Shown: positions 10,401 to 18,391, counted from the first letter of the stretch. The stretch is 64,000 bases of DNA from UMGS1663 sp046964515 (GCA_046964515.1 JBKUYM010000005.1:1-64000); one strand, 5' to 3'. Notes: generated by a model not told the origin, from the letters alone. A program made the numbers and translations.

Positions 10401-10493
10401 ATTTGCTAATACTGAATTATTTTCATTTGATAATATAAACAGCATTAGTATAATACCTAAAATAGTCAATATTATTTTTACTTTTTTATTCAT
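7377..10493 (-). CDS. RHS polymorphic toxin, part 1 of 4: signal peptide and beta-helix-like repeats
   Basis: A 1038-codon frame starting at ATG 10493 behind a strong GGAGGGG ribosome binding site. Residues 1-31 are a signal peptide (KK n-region, hydrophobic ILTILGIILMLFIL core). The rest is beta-rich and right-handed-beta-helix-like, with a ~221-residue unit repeated almost identically nearly three times. The frame ends five codons after an in-frame CGG at 7394-7392. Reading C|GGT there continues as Gly-Ser into the YD region. The layout of secreted N-terminus, repeats, RHS shell and variable toxin tip matches WapA-type contact-dependent toxins of Gram-positive bacteria. The full gene would encode about 3160 residues. 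Confidence 0.85.
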   Translation of the reverse strand: MNKKVKIILTILGIILMLFILSNENNSVLANTKSDLPEYTITEPITSDTTWERGIYYINGNLTIEKDVTLIVQEGTIVNIASTKVINVYGNLILNGTAQRNINVQSKNEGEYWNYIYINDNGAMHANYTNIYGLKGAKVGTIHYFFDIYGSIYLDNVYVENTREDCTMLMKGKEFIAKNSILENKELRIQKYSKLDVQKNKISKIIIEELSNEDYIIKDNIILQEDYQAIELKAEFVKNELKIYNNLQEGENRQKLQFIEGRFTQDSILSGNSDYYFPNNLCVEKDVTLTVNENVGLKIGGGKIIEIQGNLILNGTPENKIKIQSRTGNEIDYWIYTMVGEEGMINAKYTVIEDLIGLKQQDKTNFFDILGSIYFDNVIVQKLPKDEQFRIRGKEIVIRNSRIENNILRIQKYSKLDVQNSEIARFIIEELSNEDYIIKDNIILQEDYQAIELKAEFVKNELKIYNNLQEGENRQKLQFIEGRFTQDSILSGNSDYYFPNNLCVEKDVTLTVNENVGLKIGGGKIIEIQGNLILNGTPENKIKIQSRTGNEIDYWIYTMVGEEGMINAKYTVIEDLIGLKQQDKTNFFDILGSIYFDNVIVQKLPKDEQFRIRGKEIVIRNSRIENNILRIQKYSKLDVQNSEIARFIIEELSNEDYIIKDNIILQEDYQAIELKAEFVKNELKIYNNLQEGENRQKLQFIEGRFTQDSILSGNSDYYFPNNLCVEKDVTLTVNENVGLKIGGGKIIEIQGNLILNGTPENKIKIQSRTGNEIDYWIYTMVGEEGMINAKYTVIEDLIGLKQQDKTNFFDILGSIYFDNVIVQNIQKGTQFLVKGKQTIIQDSLLNCNMLTISIPQNANILVENNIITNINISNISNSYLIRNNRLIDKEKNPLKISAECFNSNTLTFVYNNLLEGLERQYVRLPTRASLGDIYLTGDVDYYVEGCLSVPEGTTMIIDEGALLRLSSGAFVDVYGTLYINGKIDKEVVITHCNDMDYHGNGDIEYTSGIFIAQTGQAYINNMILKYASGYHKWRFYRK
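7392..7394 (-). other. CGG +1 frameshift site in RHS toxin (beta-helix to YD junction)
   Basis: In-frame context AAG TGG CGG TTC TAT AGA AAA TAA. Skipping the C reads TGG|GGT TCT ATA GAA, giving HKWGSIENNG and continuing into the second frame, which overlaps the first by 41 bases. Confidence 0.85.
8027..9881 (-). repeat. 663-bp in-frame tandem repeat (about 2.8 copies) in the toxin gene
   Basis: The motif GTACAATTACATTATCAA recurs at 8027, 8690 and 9353, a period of exactly 663 bp (221 codons). The intervening sequence is identical over long stretches, including silent positions. Copies run 8027-8689, 8690-9352 and 9353 to about 9881. Near-identity at synonymous sites implies recent amplification or gene conversion. 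Confidence 0.9.
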
Positions 10494-10540
10494 GATATCC
10501 CCTCCTCATAAATTTTTAACTATATTGTAAAAAATAAAAG

Positions 10541-10636
10541 CTATTCCTCATATAAAACTACATTGTAATAACTTTTAAGTTGTTCCTTATTGTTTAGTTT
10601 ACTGCTTTCTTCTAGGAATCTTATCATTTTCTTCAT
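10541..10636 (-). CDS. Small ORF (31 aa) upstream of the RHS toxin
   Basis: A 31-codon ORF starting MKKMIRFLEESSKL and ending YNVVLYEE, preceded by a very good ribosome binding site (AAAGGGGG, 8-9 bases before ATG 10636). Its stop lies about 48 bases before the toxin start. It is charged, without a hydrophobic segment. Its position suggests a small co-transcribed protein or a leader peptide. Function unknown; coding status is inferred from the ribosome binding site and open frame only. Confidence 0.45.
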   Translation of the reverse strand: MKKMIRFLEESSKLNNKEQLKSYYNVVLYEE

Positions 10637-10956
10637 ATACAATTCCCCCTTTCTATTTTATGAATTGATTGTACTTTATTTTTTTCAAAACTTCTGTCGA
10701 ATATTGTCATCTTGTCTTTTTTTATGTCTATTTATCTTTTTTCTTTTTAAGTATTGATTATAAACAATTTCTATTATCTATCTAATCCAGTTTTTTCCAT
10801 TTTATCAAAAAAACTTTTTGACATAATTCGACTTTTATATTCCTCTTTTCATTTTCTAAAACAAGGTACCAAAAAAACCCTTTTAGAATAAAATATGTAT
10901 ATCTAAAACTTTTTAGTAGATACTAAGACATATATTAGAAAGGGGATTTTTTTGTA
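10637..10956. promoter_or_regulatory. Divergent intergenic region between toxin operon and ytxC-like gene
   Basis: About 320 bases without a gene. It must carry the promoters of the minus-strand toxin operon and the plus-strand ytxC-like gene. I see AT-rich candidate boxes but no pair with convincing spacing, and no long inverted repeat. Confidence 0.4.
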
Positions 10957-11805
10957 ATGAAATCTTTTTGTATCAAAACGAACAATCAGCAAATAATTAA
11001 TTATCTGCTAAAAAGACTCAGTTCCATTACATTAGAAAATGTATATTATATCCATCGAAAATTTAAAATATATGAGAATGTCATTATTCATTATAAAGGG
11101 GAAGATGAATTAAGCTTTTTTAATAATTTAGCTGATATCTTATCAGATACCATCCTTTTATTTTTTGAACCAACCTTATTAAATAGAATTCTTACTTTTA
11201 ACTACTTTTACTTTGATGATTTCGAATATAAATTAATTGAGAAAAATTGCTATGATTTAATCTTATCTGACGAAGACAAAAAATTAAATTATAGAAGAGA
11301 AGAAATTTGGACGCCTGTCTTAAAATATTTATTTGAAAATAAAAGTATGATTTTAGATGGCTTTGTTACCTTTCGTCTAGAAGAATATCATGAGACTTTA
11401 GATTATATAGTAGATGAAGCTGTTAATCATTATATTATTGAAAAAGAATATACAGAATTTATTAATCTATTAAAAATGTATATAGATTCCAAAGAATCTC
11501 AAACTAGTTTAGTACATTTAATTTATACCAATGGAGAATCTATTTTATTAGATGAAAAGAAAAACGTCATTTCTTTAAATGATTATATTTTTAATGCACA
11601 ATATTTATCTGATATTACCTTTTCTTCCAATGATTATGCATTAAATACTTTGCTCACATTGCTTCCTCAAAAAATAGAAATTCATTTAATTGGGTATGAA
11701 GATGAATTTATCCATACACTAAAACTAATTTTTGGAACTAAAATTTTTATTTGCACCGATTGTAATATTTGTAGAACTTACAAAGTATTAAATAATGTTA
11801 GATAA
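10957..11805 (+). CDS. ytxC: YtxC-like putative sporulation protein
   Basis: 282 residues. The middle and C-terminal part (GFVTFRLEEYHETLDYIVDE, then AVNHYIIEKEYTEFINLLK, then SLVHLIYTNGESILLDEKK) matches my recollection of the YtxC family, a sporulation-associated protein of unknown biochemical function in Bacilli and Clostridia. No signal peptide or membrane span is evident. The start ATG 10957 follows GAAAGGGGATTTTTTTGTA, an AAAGGGG ribosome binding site. It stands alone on the plus strand, converging on the rhodanese gene and sharing a terminator hairpin with it. The symbol is assigned by family resemblance. Confidence 0.7.
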   Translation: MKSFCIKTNNQQIINYLLKRLSSITLENVYYIHRKFKIYENVIIHYKGEDELSFFNNLADILSDTILLFFEPTLLNRILTFNYFYFDDFEYKLIEKNCYDLILSDEDKKLNYRREEIWTPVLKYLFENKSMILDGFVTFRLEEYHETLDYIVDEAVNHYIIEKEYTEFINLLKMYIDSKESQTSLVHLIYTNGESILLDEKKNVISLNDYIFNAQYLSDITFSSNDYALNTLLTLLPQKIEIHLIGYEDEFIHTLKLIFGTKIFICTDCNICRTYKVLNNVR

Positions 11806-11836
11806 GTAAAAATATCAAAAATAAATAAGAAAGAAA

Positions 11837-11857
11837 GGATTAGATTTCATCTAATCC
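11837..11857. terminator. Bidirectional terminator hairpin
   Basis: Inverted repeat GGATTAGAT/ATCTAATCC with a 3-base loop, flanked by AAGAAA and CTTTC. It lies between the convergent ytxC-like and rhodanese genes and overlaps the last codons of the rhodanese gene. Confidence 0.7.
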
Positions 11858-12187
11858 TCCTTTCATATGGCAAACTCGTTGATAACCATCCTTTTTTAAT
11901 ATCTCCATTGCCTTTTTACTTCTATTGCCACTTTGGCAATACACAATGATACTTTGTGTTTTATCTGGTAACACACTTTCTTCTTGTGTTTCTATATTAT
12001 ATAATGGAATATTTAAACTTCCCTCTAAATGACCCTCTTTATATTCCTGTGGGCTTCTAACATCTATTAATATTGTAGAAGGTTCTTCTTTTATTTTTAT
12101 TTTTACTTCTTCATAATCTAAATCACTACTTCTAATTTCTCTTTTATTGCTTTTCCATAGTTGTTTTAATTTTTCATAAATTTTCAT
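11840..12187 (-). CDS. Rhodanese-domain protein
   Basis: 115 residues. A single rhodanese domain covers residues ~25-115: the LIDVRSPQEYKEGHLEGSLNIP entry motif is followed by the active-site loop YCQSGNRSKKA with the catalytic Cys. Single-domain rhodaneses handle persulfide sulfur, but the physiological substrate is not evident. The start ATG is preceded by AAAGGAGAAG. It is a monocistronic minus-strand gene between ytxC and the secF terminator. Confidence 0.88.
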   Translation of the reverse strand: MKIYEKLKQLWKSNKREIRSSDLDYEEVKIKIKEEPSTILIDVRSPQEYKEGHLEGSLNIPLYNIETQEESVLPDKTQSIIVYCQSGNRSKKAMEILKKDGYQRVCHMKGGLDEI

Positions 12188-12279
12188 CTTTGTATCTTCT
12201 CCTTTCTTTTGTTTCTTTATTTTTATAATACTTATTTTCGATTATTTCATTATCTACTTTTTTCTTCATTTTCTGCATG

Positions 12280-12328
12280 AAAAAAAATAGACATAGTCCC
12301 TCTTTTATTATATGGGGAAATGTCCATT
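12280..12328 (-). terminator. Terminator downstream of secF-like gene
   Basis: On the minus strand TGGACATTTCCCC pairs with GGGACTATGTCTA, followed by a run of T. It closes the queA-tgt-secDF-type transcription unit. Confidence 0.75.
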
Positions 12329-12342
12329 TTGTTTCTATTTTT

Positions 12343-12981
12343 TTACTTCTTTTTTTCTTTTCCTTTTTCCTCTTTTTTCTCTAATCCCAAGAATACAAAT
12401 ATATAAGTAATAGCATAGGCTAATAATACCACACTAATCGTTGTATAATTTACAGGAATTCGTGCAATACCAATGATACTTAATAAAAGTGCTTCTACTA
12501 GAATAGGATAACCAAGTACCCTGATAATTGTTTTACCAATTCCTAATTTTCTATAACGAATTGCTGCATAAACCGTTATGATTACTAAGGTAATTAAAAT
12601 AGGTAATATATATGGTTTTATAACATCTCTCCCCCTAATTTTGGCATTATCTATAATTGTCAAATCTTCTATCTTGTTTTCAATAGCATATTTTTCATTT
12701 ATTTTTTGATTAATTTGCTCTAATTGTTCTTGTGATAATTCTTTTGTTGTAATAGAAACCATATCTTCATATAATTCTACCTTTTGAATTCCTACAAAAG
12801 ATTCTCCTGTAACTTCTTTTACAATTTGTGCTATATCGTTATTTTCAAATTCTTTTCCTATATAAATATCCACTTGCTTACTTTGTGCATACGTTAATCC
12901 TACATTTAATCCCATAATACATAAAATTAAAATACCTGCTACTAACAAAAATGTAATAATGGCTTGTATGGTTCTTTTCAT
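12343..12981 (-). CDS. secF: SecF-like protein translocase subunit (short)
   Basis: 212 residues. One N-terminal membrane helix, an extracytoplasmic domain (residues ~35-115, with GIQKVELYEDMVSITTKE), then three membrane helices ending in IFVFLGLEKKEEKGKEKKK. SecF proteins usually have ~300 residues and six helices, so the last two helices appear to be missing. The frame ends in a Lys-rich tail and a terminator, so this looks like a natural short form rather than a frame break. It follows the SecD-like gene by 27 bases. SecDF uses the proton gradient to assist late export steps. Assignment rests on topology and the SecD neighbour. Confidence 0.7.
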   Translation of the reverse strand: MKRTIQAIITFLLVAGILILCIMGLNVGLTYAQSKQVDIYIGKEFENNDIAQIVKEVTGESFVGIQKVELYEDMVSITTKELSQEQLEQINQKINEKYAIENKIEDLTIIDNAKIRGRDVIKPYILPILITLVIITVYAAIRYRKLGIGKTIIRVLGYPILVEALLLSIIGIARIPVNYTTISVVLLAYAITYIFVFLGLEKKEEKGKEKKK

Positions 12982-13008
12982 CTATTTTGCCCTCTTTCTT
13001 TTATTCTT

Positions 13009-14382
13009 CTATTTTTGTATATCTATGATTAAGCTTCTTGTTATCGCATAATGGTATAATAAAGCAAGCGTTAATCCCCAGAATAAAGTCATTCCAAAAC
13101 TAAAGATTGGTTGCCAACCTGTGAAAGTGAACACAACAGCAATCACATATAAAGGAACTCCTACCATGAAGTTTTTCATAAAAGTTTTATGGTACGCTAG
13201 CTTTCTATCTTCTAACTGCTTACAATTTTCTAATAAATCACGTAAGAAATATACTTGTATACCTGCACTAAGTACAATAGCCACCATTCCTTCCACTGTA
13301 AGCATAACATTACCATATCTCACAGCAAGTAATAACATCGCTATATAACCAATCCATGCTATACCACTTACTAGACCCTCTTTTTTATATTTCACTATAA
13401 AATATAATACGATTAATGCCATTACGCCTATAGCTACATAAACCGCTACATTTTTTACATTTTCTGAAATAGCAGAAGCTACAAATTTATTTTGTGTTGT
13501 CTCATATATAACAGGAATCTCTCCTGAATCTAATAAAGTAGCCATATTTTGTGCTTGTAATAAATAACTTTGCATATCGGCCGTTGTTGTTGTACTAGAA
13601 GAAGCCCCTACAGATAGTTGTAATAGTCCATTGCTAATTTCTTCTGAAAAATACGTAGTAAGGAGTGTCTCTCCATCTATTTGAATTTGTATTTTTTTAA
13701 TAGTAGAACTACTTTCTTCTCCACTCTCTCCTGCCTCATTTTTTGTTTCTACATAAGTATTCGTAATATTTTTAAATTTCTCTTCTCCTTGTTTGTTAAA
13801 TTGGATATTAACAAATACCGTTGTTGTCCCACTAGAGGTTCTTCCATAACCTGCCTTTACAGAAGCAATATCTGTATTATTCATTAATACTTCTTTGGTA
13901 TCATTATCCAAAATTTCAAATTTTCCTTGTGATTGTAATTGAGAAATAACAATATCTGTATCACTATTTTCAGGAATTTGTATTATCATGTTTCCATTTT
14001 CTTCATTTTGTCTAATTGTATAATCAGATACCTGCATTTGTTTAAATCTTTTTTCAATTACCTTTTTAGCTAGTTTATAATTTTGAGATGTCAAATTTTC
14101 CTCTTTATTAATCGCTTCTTCTTGTGTATTTGCCACTTGCGTTGTTGTATCAGAACTCTCAATTACCTTTCCATTTGCATCATATTTAACTGTTTTATTC
14201 TTTTTATTAACTTGTAATTCTATTCTTCTACTTCCTGCTAAATCCATTCCCCACTCATAATCTGGTACTATATTTTTCATTTGGTTTTTATCTTGTACAA
14301 ATATTCCCACAAATGAGATAACTGCTACTAGAACAATTGCCAATAGAATAACCACTATTCTTGTTATTTTCTTTGCTTTCAC
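13009..14382 (-). CDS. secD: SecD-like protein translocase subunit
   Basis: 457 residues. It has an N-terminal helix (residues ~8-27), then the SecD first periplasmic region with a diverged signature WGMDLAGSRRIELQV (family: DLxGG). The P1 domain shows VIEKRFKQMQVSDYTIR and ILDNDTKEVLMNNTDIASVKAGY. A C-terminal block of five to six membrane helices begins near residue 310. The canonical second Gly of the DLxGG motif is replaced by Ser-Arg. The position (queA-tgt-...-secD-secF) matches the common Clostridia arrangement. Together with the next gene it would form the SecDF export accessory complex. Confidence 0.82.
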   Translation of the reverse strand: MKAKKITRIVVILLAIVLVAVISFVGIFVQDKNQMKNIVPDYEWGMDLAGSRRIELQVNKKNKTVKYDANGKVIESSDTTTQVANTQEEAINKEENLTSQNYKLAKKVIEKRFKQMQVSDYTIRQNEENGNMIIQIPENSDTDIVISQLQSQGKFEILDNDTKEVLMNNTDIASVKAGYGRTSSGTTTVFVNIQFNKQGEEKFKNITNTYVETKNEAGESGEESSSTIKKIQIQIDGETLLTTYFSEEISNGLLQLSVGASSSTTTTADMQSYLLQAQNMATLLDSGEIPVIYETTQNKFVASAISENVKNVAVYVAIGVMALIVLYFIVKYKKEGLVSGIAWIGYIAMLLLAVRYGNVMLTVEGMVAIVLSAGIQVYFLRDLLENCKQLEDRKLAYHKTFMKNFMVGVPLYVIAVVFTFTGWQPIFSFGMTLFWGLTLALLYHYAITRSLIIDIQK

Positions 14383-14405
14383 TGTTTACTTCCTCCTATT
14401 TTCTT

Positions 14406-15065
14406 TTATAATAATTTTGTTCCATTAATTTTTAGTTCAAACCATATATTTAAATATTTTGCTGCATATTTACTCATCATCGTTCTATCCATAAAAATTT
14501 CAAAATAATCCAGTACTGGACAAATTTTAGTATCTATAGATAAATCTAAAGTAACGGTTTTCGTCTCTTTATCAATCATAAAATCTGCGCTTGTAACAGC
14601 ATAATTTACCTTATCATGTTTATCAAAAGTAGACATATTGGTATTAACTACTCTATCTCTATGCACATCTGATTTATCCGCTAAAATTAATGCCGCTGAT
14701 ATATCACTTACCGCTGTTCCTGTTTGCTCATCATGATTTCCTATAGCCATCATAATTTCAGTTCTTTTTTGAGCATCCATTCCCATATCTTTTAAAATTT
14801 CATAAGCTAAAATAGCTCCTGAATGTGCATGGTCTACACGATTAACACTATTTCCAATATCATGCATATATCCTGCAATTTTGGCTAATTCTATCCTTTC
14901 TTCTGGATAGCCTAATACTTCTAATATTCTTCTAGCACGACTAGATACAATACTAATATGTCTAACCGAATGTTCTGTATACCCTAAAGCATTCATCTGC
15001 TTTTGTGCACTAGTTACTAGCTGCTGTATTTCTAAATTATTCTTAATATCTTCTAATGTTATCAT
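14406..15065 (-). CDS. HD-domain metal-dependent phosphohydrolase
   Basis: 219 residues when started at ATG 15065, which has GGAGG seven bases upstream; the longer reading from 15086 lacks a site. The HD signature is clear: H at SVRHISIVS, the HD pair in GYMHDIGNSVNRVDHAHS, and a downstream HD in IGNHDEQTG, with the final D in ILADKSDVH. These residues bind two metals in HD hydrolases acting on (d)NTPs or cyclic nucleotides. Substrate unknown. It sits between the TIGR04086 membrane protein and secD in one operon direction; a copy of the 48-bp repeat lies in its leader. Confidence 0.85.
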   Translation of the reverse strand: MITLEDIKNNLEIQQLVTSAQKQMNALGYTEHSVRHISIVSSRARRILEVLGYPEERIELAKIAGYMHDIGNSVNRVDHAHSGAILAYEILKDMGMDAQKRTEIMMAIGNHDEQTGTAVSDISAALILADKSDVHRDRVVNTNMSTFDKHDKVNYAVTSADFMIDKETKTVTLDLSIDTKICPVLDYFEIFMDRTMMSKYAAKYLNIWFELKINGTKLL

Positions 15066-15159
15066 TTGCTTCCTCCACTGCCTCATTTTATCCTAAAACA
15101 TAAAAAAATTCAACCATTTTATTGTAAAATGATTGAATTTTATTATATTCTCTTCTATT

Positions 15160-15207
15160 GTCCTTTGGGGACGTTCTTTGATGGACAAAAATGTCCTTTA
15201 GGGACAC
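15160..15207 (+). repeat. 48-bp triple-hairpin repeat, copy A
   Basis: Begins GTCCTTTGGGGACGTT and ends in GGGACAC. Three successive GTCC/GGAC hairpins make up the element. It is intergenic, upstream of the HD hydrolase gene. Confidence 0.9.
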
Positions 15208-15229
15208 TCTTTCCTAACGCCCTTTATTT

Positions 15230-15625
15230 CTATTTCCCATTTAAATTAACACCAATTATACCGCCAATCATTCCTGCTACAACAGCAGCCACTATCATAA
15301 TTATGGCATTGATATTCAAAGAAAAACCTGTTCCTGTTAAGCTAGACAAAAGATATAAAGTAAGTACATAAATGATTCCTACTGCTGCACCATTTATGAA
15401 TCCATATTTTTTTATTTTTAAAGTACTCATAGAGCTACCAATTAATAAACTAATTGCTGTAATAACAATTACCACTGGCTGAATCGTGTTTTCCTGAATT
15501 GTTGTATAGGTTAATACGATGGCAAAAACAAATAACAATACTAGCGTTAAGATAATAGCCACTATACTCCCTTTAATAACACGCATTATATTTTGTGTCA
15601 TTTCATTTTTATCTATATTTTCCAT
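15230..15625 (-). CDS. TIGR04086-type small membrane protein
   Basis: 131 residues with four predicted membrane helices (IVAIILTLVLLFVFAIVLT, VVIVITAISLLIGSS, GFINGAAVGIIYVLTLYLL, IIMIVAAVVAGMIGGIIGV). Composition, length and location in the queA-tgt-secDF neighbourhood match the TIGR04086/YrzE family of uncharacterised Firmicutes membrane proteins. Function unknown. It follows the WG-repeat gene's terminator, so it may have its own promoter between 15626 and 15680. Confidence 0.78.
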   Translation of the reverse strand: MENIDKNEMTQNIMRVIKGSIVAIILTLVLLFVFAIVLTYTTIQENTIQPVVIVITAISLLIGSSMSTLKIKKYGFINGAAVGIIYVLTLYLLSSLTGTGFSLNINAIIMIVAAVVAGMIGGIIGVNLNGK

Positions 15626-15682
15626 AGGAATCCCTCTTTTCTCTTTTTGTAAATTTTATGCGATTACTTTCTACCTTAGAAC

Positions 15683-15723
15683 AAAAAAAGAACTTAAAAA
15701 ATTACTTTTTTAGGTTCTTTTTT
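15683..15723 (-). terminator. Terminator downstream of WG-repeat gene
   Basis: AAAAAAAGAACTTAAAAAA pairs with TTTTTTAGGTTCTTTTTT around a TTAC loop. It lies 15 bases beyond the stop of the WG-repeat gene. Confidence 0.75.
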
Positions 15724-15737
15724 ATTACTCAAATTTA

Positions 15738-17231
15738 CTAATTTAAAATATTGGTATCCATGGATTGATTAGTCATTACATTTGTCACACTATTGGTAGT
15801 TGTATTTGTAATGGTGTTAGTTGTTGTATTCGTGTTTTCTCCTTCTTTTTGATTTAGCGTTTCTACATCAACATAAGTATAAATATATTCTAATACATCT
15901 AAAGAATTTCCATTGTTCACCATCGTATAAGTATCTTTATTATCTACTGTAACAGAATATACAGTTTCTAATACAAATGGTACTAACTCTTTTCCTAAAG
16001 AATTTACAATTCCATACAATGTTATTTTTTTATTATCTGCTAGAGAAAATTCTTTGGCTACTACAATGCCTTCTATATCTGGAATAACTAATAAGTTATT
16101 TGTAGTTTTATCTTTACTAGTTCCTGTAATAGAGCCAAAATCTTTGTATTCAATTGGTAAAATAATTTTGCCTTGTTTATCGTATAATCCCCATTTTCCA
16201 TCCCTTTTTACAGGAATGGCATTATCAAATAATAAATACTGATTTTTAATTTCATTACTTGGGTATAAAGAAGCATCTATTCCTATTTTTTCATATTCTG
16301 GATAAATTAAAATCTTTCCGTTTTTTTCAATAACACCTTGTTTTCCGTTACTGGTTACTAAATATAAATTTAAGTTTTTATCAATTTGTTTTAAACTATC
16401 ATATTGTGGTCTTACCTTTGTGCTACCATCTGCTGTTACAATTCCCACTGTTTTCTCTGTTGTTGTTACAATGAATTCTTGGTTACTTTCGATAAATTCC
16501 ATAGCTGCATATTTGGTACCTACAATTTCTTCTCCTTGTGTAGAATATATTCCATATTTAACACCTGCTGAAGAAGAGGAAGTATCTGTATTTAATCTAT
16601 CTTGTACAACCACTAATCCATAACGTAAAGCTTTTTGATTATTGAAATTAGTCAAGGCAGAAGTATTTATGTTTTGTGTATAATAATTTACTAAATAAGG
16701 TAATGTGTACAAAGTAATTTGATTTTTTTGCTTATCATAGCCTATCGTCGTATTACAAGCAACACCAATTCCCTCTAATGTTGTATATAATTTATTATTC
16801 ATTCTTTTAACTGGTATATCTAGTGAAAAATATTCATAATCTGTACTATCTGGAACATTTTTATAAATTTTATTAGAATCTTTTTCAAAAGTACAAACTT
16901 CATCTATACTCTCTACATAGCATTGATTTGTTTTTTCCGTATATTGTTTATAGCCTCCATTATAATATTTATAACCAATTAATGGTGCAATGTCTCTAAT
17001 GGAAACATATACATTATTTTGCTCAAATATAAATAAGTCGTCTGTTATATTCTTACTTGCAATTTCCTTACCATCTATGTAAAACTTAAAAGCTTGTGCT
17101 CTTAATACATATATCGTTACACCTAATCCAATACTAATTAGTAATAATATTACAATCATAATCATGATTAATTTCATTAATTTTTTATTTTTTTGTTCTT
17201 TTTCTGTTAGATTAGTTCCAATAATTTCCAT
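15738..17231 (-). CDS. Membrane-anchored WG-repeat protein with copper-amine-oxidase-like N-domain
   Basis: 497 residues. A cytoplasmic start is followed by one membrane helix (LMKLIMIMIVILLLISIGLGV), then an extracytoplasmic domain resembling copper amine oxidase N-terminal domain 1 (FYIDGKEIASK, VYVSIRDIAPLIGYKYY). WG/KWG repeats follow (KYGIYSTQGEEIVGTKY, GVIEKNGKILIYPEYEK, KWGLYDKQGKIILPIEYKD). The C-terminal ~30 residues are low-complexity Thr/Asn. Such combinations occur on Clostridia cell surfaces, and the role is probably wall-associated or binding. It lies directly downstream of tgt (30-base gap) and is likely co-transcribed with queA-tgt. Confidence 0.8.
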   Translation of the reverse strand: MEIIGTNLTEKEQKNKKLMKLIMIMIVILLLISIGLGVTIYVLRAQAFKFYIDGKEIASKNITDDLFIFEQNNVYVSIRDIAPLIGYKYYNGGYKQYTEKTNQCYVESIDEVCTFEKDSNKIYKNVPDSTDYEYFSLDIPVKRMNNKLYTTLEGIGVACNTTIGYDKQKNQITLYTLPYLVNYYTQNINTSALTNFNNQKALRYGLVVVQDRLNTDTSSSSAGVKYGIYSTQGEEIVGTKYAAMEFIESNQEFIVTTTEKTVGIVTADGSTKVRPQYDSLKQIDKNLNLYLVTSNGKQGVIEKNGKILIYPEYEKIGIDASLYPSNEIKNQYLLFDNAIPVKRDGKWGLYDKQGKIILPIEYKDFGSITGTSKDKTTNNLLVIPDIEGIVVAKEFSLADNKKITLYGIVNSLGKELVPFVLETVYSVTVDNKDTYTMVNNGNSLDVLEYIYTYVDVETLNQKEGENTNTTTNTITNTTTNSVTNVMTNQSMDTNILN

Positions 17232-17260
17232 AAATCCACCTCTTATTTTCTTTCGTTACC

Positions 17261-18391
17261 TTATTTTTCTTCTTGATAATATTGTTTATAAAATTGTTTT
17301 ACAAAATCTCCTAAATGATCTTGCTCTATCTCTATTCTAACGCTTTCCATTAATTTCGTCAAGAACCTTAGATTATGAATGGACAATAATCTGACTCCTA
17401 AAATTTCATTTGCTTTAATCAAATGACGTATATAAGCTCTTGTATAGTTTTTACAAGTATAGCAATCACAAGCAGCATCCAATGGTCCCCAATCTCTTTC
17501 ATAAGTGGCATTTCTTACCACTACTTTTCCTGTACTCGTCATAGCTGTTCCATTTCTAGCAATTCTAGTTGGTAGAACACAATCACACATATCTATTCCA
17601 GCCATTGCCGCTTCTAACAAATAATCCGGTGTTCCTACACCCATTAAATATCTTGGTTTATCCTTTGGCATTAATGGTGTTGTATATCGTAAAATTTTCA
17701 AAAATTCTTCTTTTGGTTCTCCTACACTAATCCCACCAATAGCATAGCCTGGAAAATCTAAAGAAATCAAATCTTCTGCACTTTTTTTACGTAAATCTTC
17801 ATAAAAACCACCTTGTATAATTCCAAATAATCCTTGTTTTTCTATTGATTTATGAGCTTCTTTACAACGAATAGCCCATCTGGTAGTTCTTTCCATAGAA
17901 TCTTTTGTATATTCATAAGTAGCAGGATATCCTACACATTCATCAAAAGACATGATAATATCGGCACCTAAAGCTTCTTCAATTTCCATGACACGCTCTG
18001 GAGAAAAGAAATGTTTACTACCATCTAAATGAGATTTAAACTCCACACCTTCTTCTGAAATAGTTCTTAAATCACTTAAACTAAATACTTGAAATCCACC
18101 ACAATCTGTTAAGATTGGTCTGTCCCATTTCATAAATTGATGTAGTCCACCAGCTTCTTTTACAATTTCATGTCCTGGTCTTAAATATAAATGATAGGTA
18201 TTTGATAAAATAATTTGTGCTTTTACTTCTTCTTTTAATTCTTCTGGTGTCATAGACTTAACGGTTGCTTGTGTACCTACTGGCATAAAGATTGGAGTTT
18301 GAATATCTCCATGAGGCGTATGAATTACTCCTCTTCTAGCACCTGTTTGTTTACATTCATGTAATAATTCATAAGTAATTGCTGATTTCAT
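17261..18391 (-). CDS. tgt: tRNA-guanine(34) transglycosylase
   Basis: 376 residues, normal for bacterial TGT. The enzyme exchanges G34 for preQ1 in tRNA-Tyr, His, Asn and Asp. Visible landmarks are the catalytic TDCGGFQVFSL (Asp near residue 96), the nucleophile region GIDMCDCVLPTR (residues ~265-276), and the zinc site CDCYTC (Cys 308, 310, 313) with His near 339. It is co-directional with queA, whose gene ends 83 bases downstream of... the queA stop at 18474, so the two probably form one operon in the order queA-tgt. No anomalies seen. Confidence 0.97.
   Translation of the reverse strand: MKSAITYELLHECKQTGARRGVIHTPHGDIQTPIFMPVGTQATVKSMTPEELKEEVKAQIILSNTYHLYLRPGHEIVKEAGGLHQFMKWDRPILTDCGGFQVFSLSDLRTISEEGVEFKSHLDGSKHFFSPERVMEIEEALGADIIMSFDECVGYPATYEYTKDSMERTTRWAIRCKEAHKSIEKQGLFGIIQGGFYEDLRKKSAEDLISLDFPGYAIGGISVGEPKEEFLKILRYTTPLMPKDKPRYLMGVGTPDYLLEAAMAGIDMCDCVLPTRIARNGTAMTSTGKVVVRNATYERDWGPLDAACDCYTCKNYTRAYIRHLIKANEILGVRLLSIHNLRFLTKLMESVRIEIEQDHLGDFVKQFYKQYYQEEK

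Noticed and set aside
15066..15229. Six-cysteine peptide (SCIFF/scfA) gene expected near TIGR04086 and secD
   Set aside because: The gap contains a 48-bp repeat and no Cys-rich small ORF; an HD hydrolase occupies the usual scfAB position.
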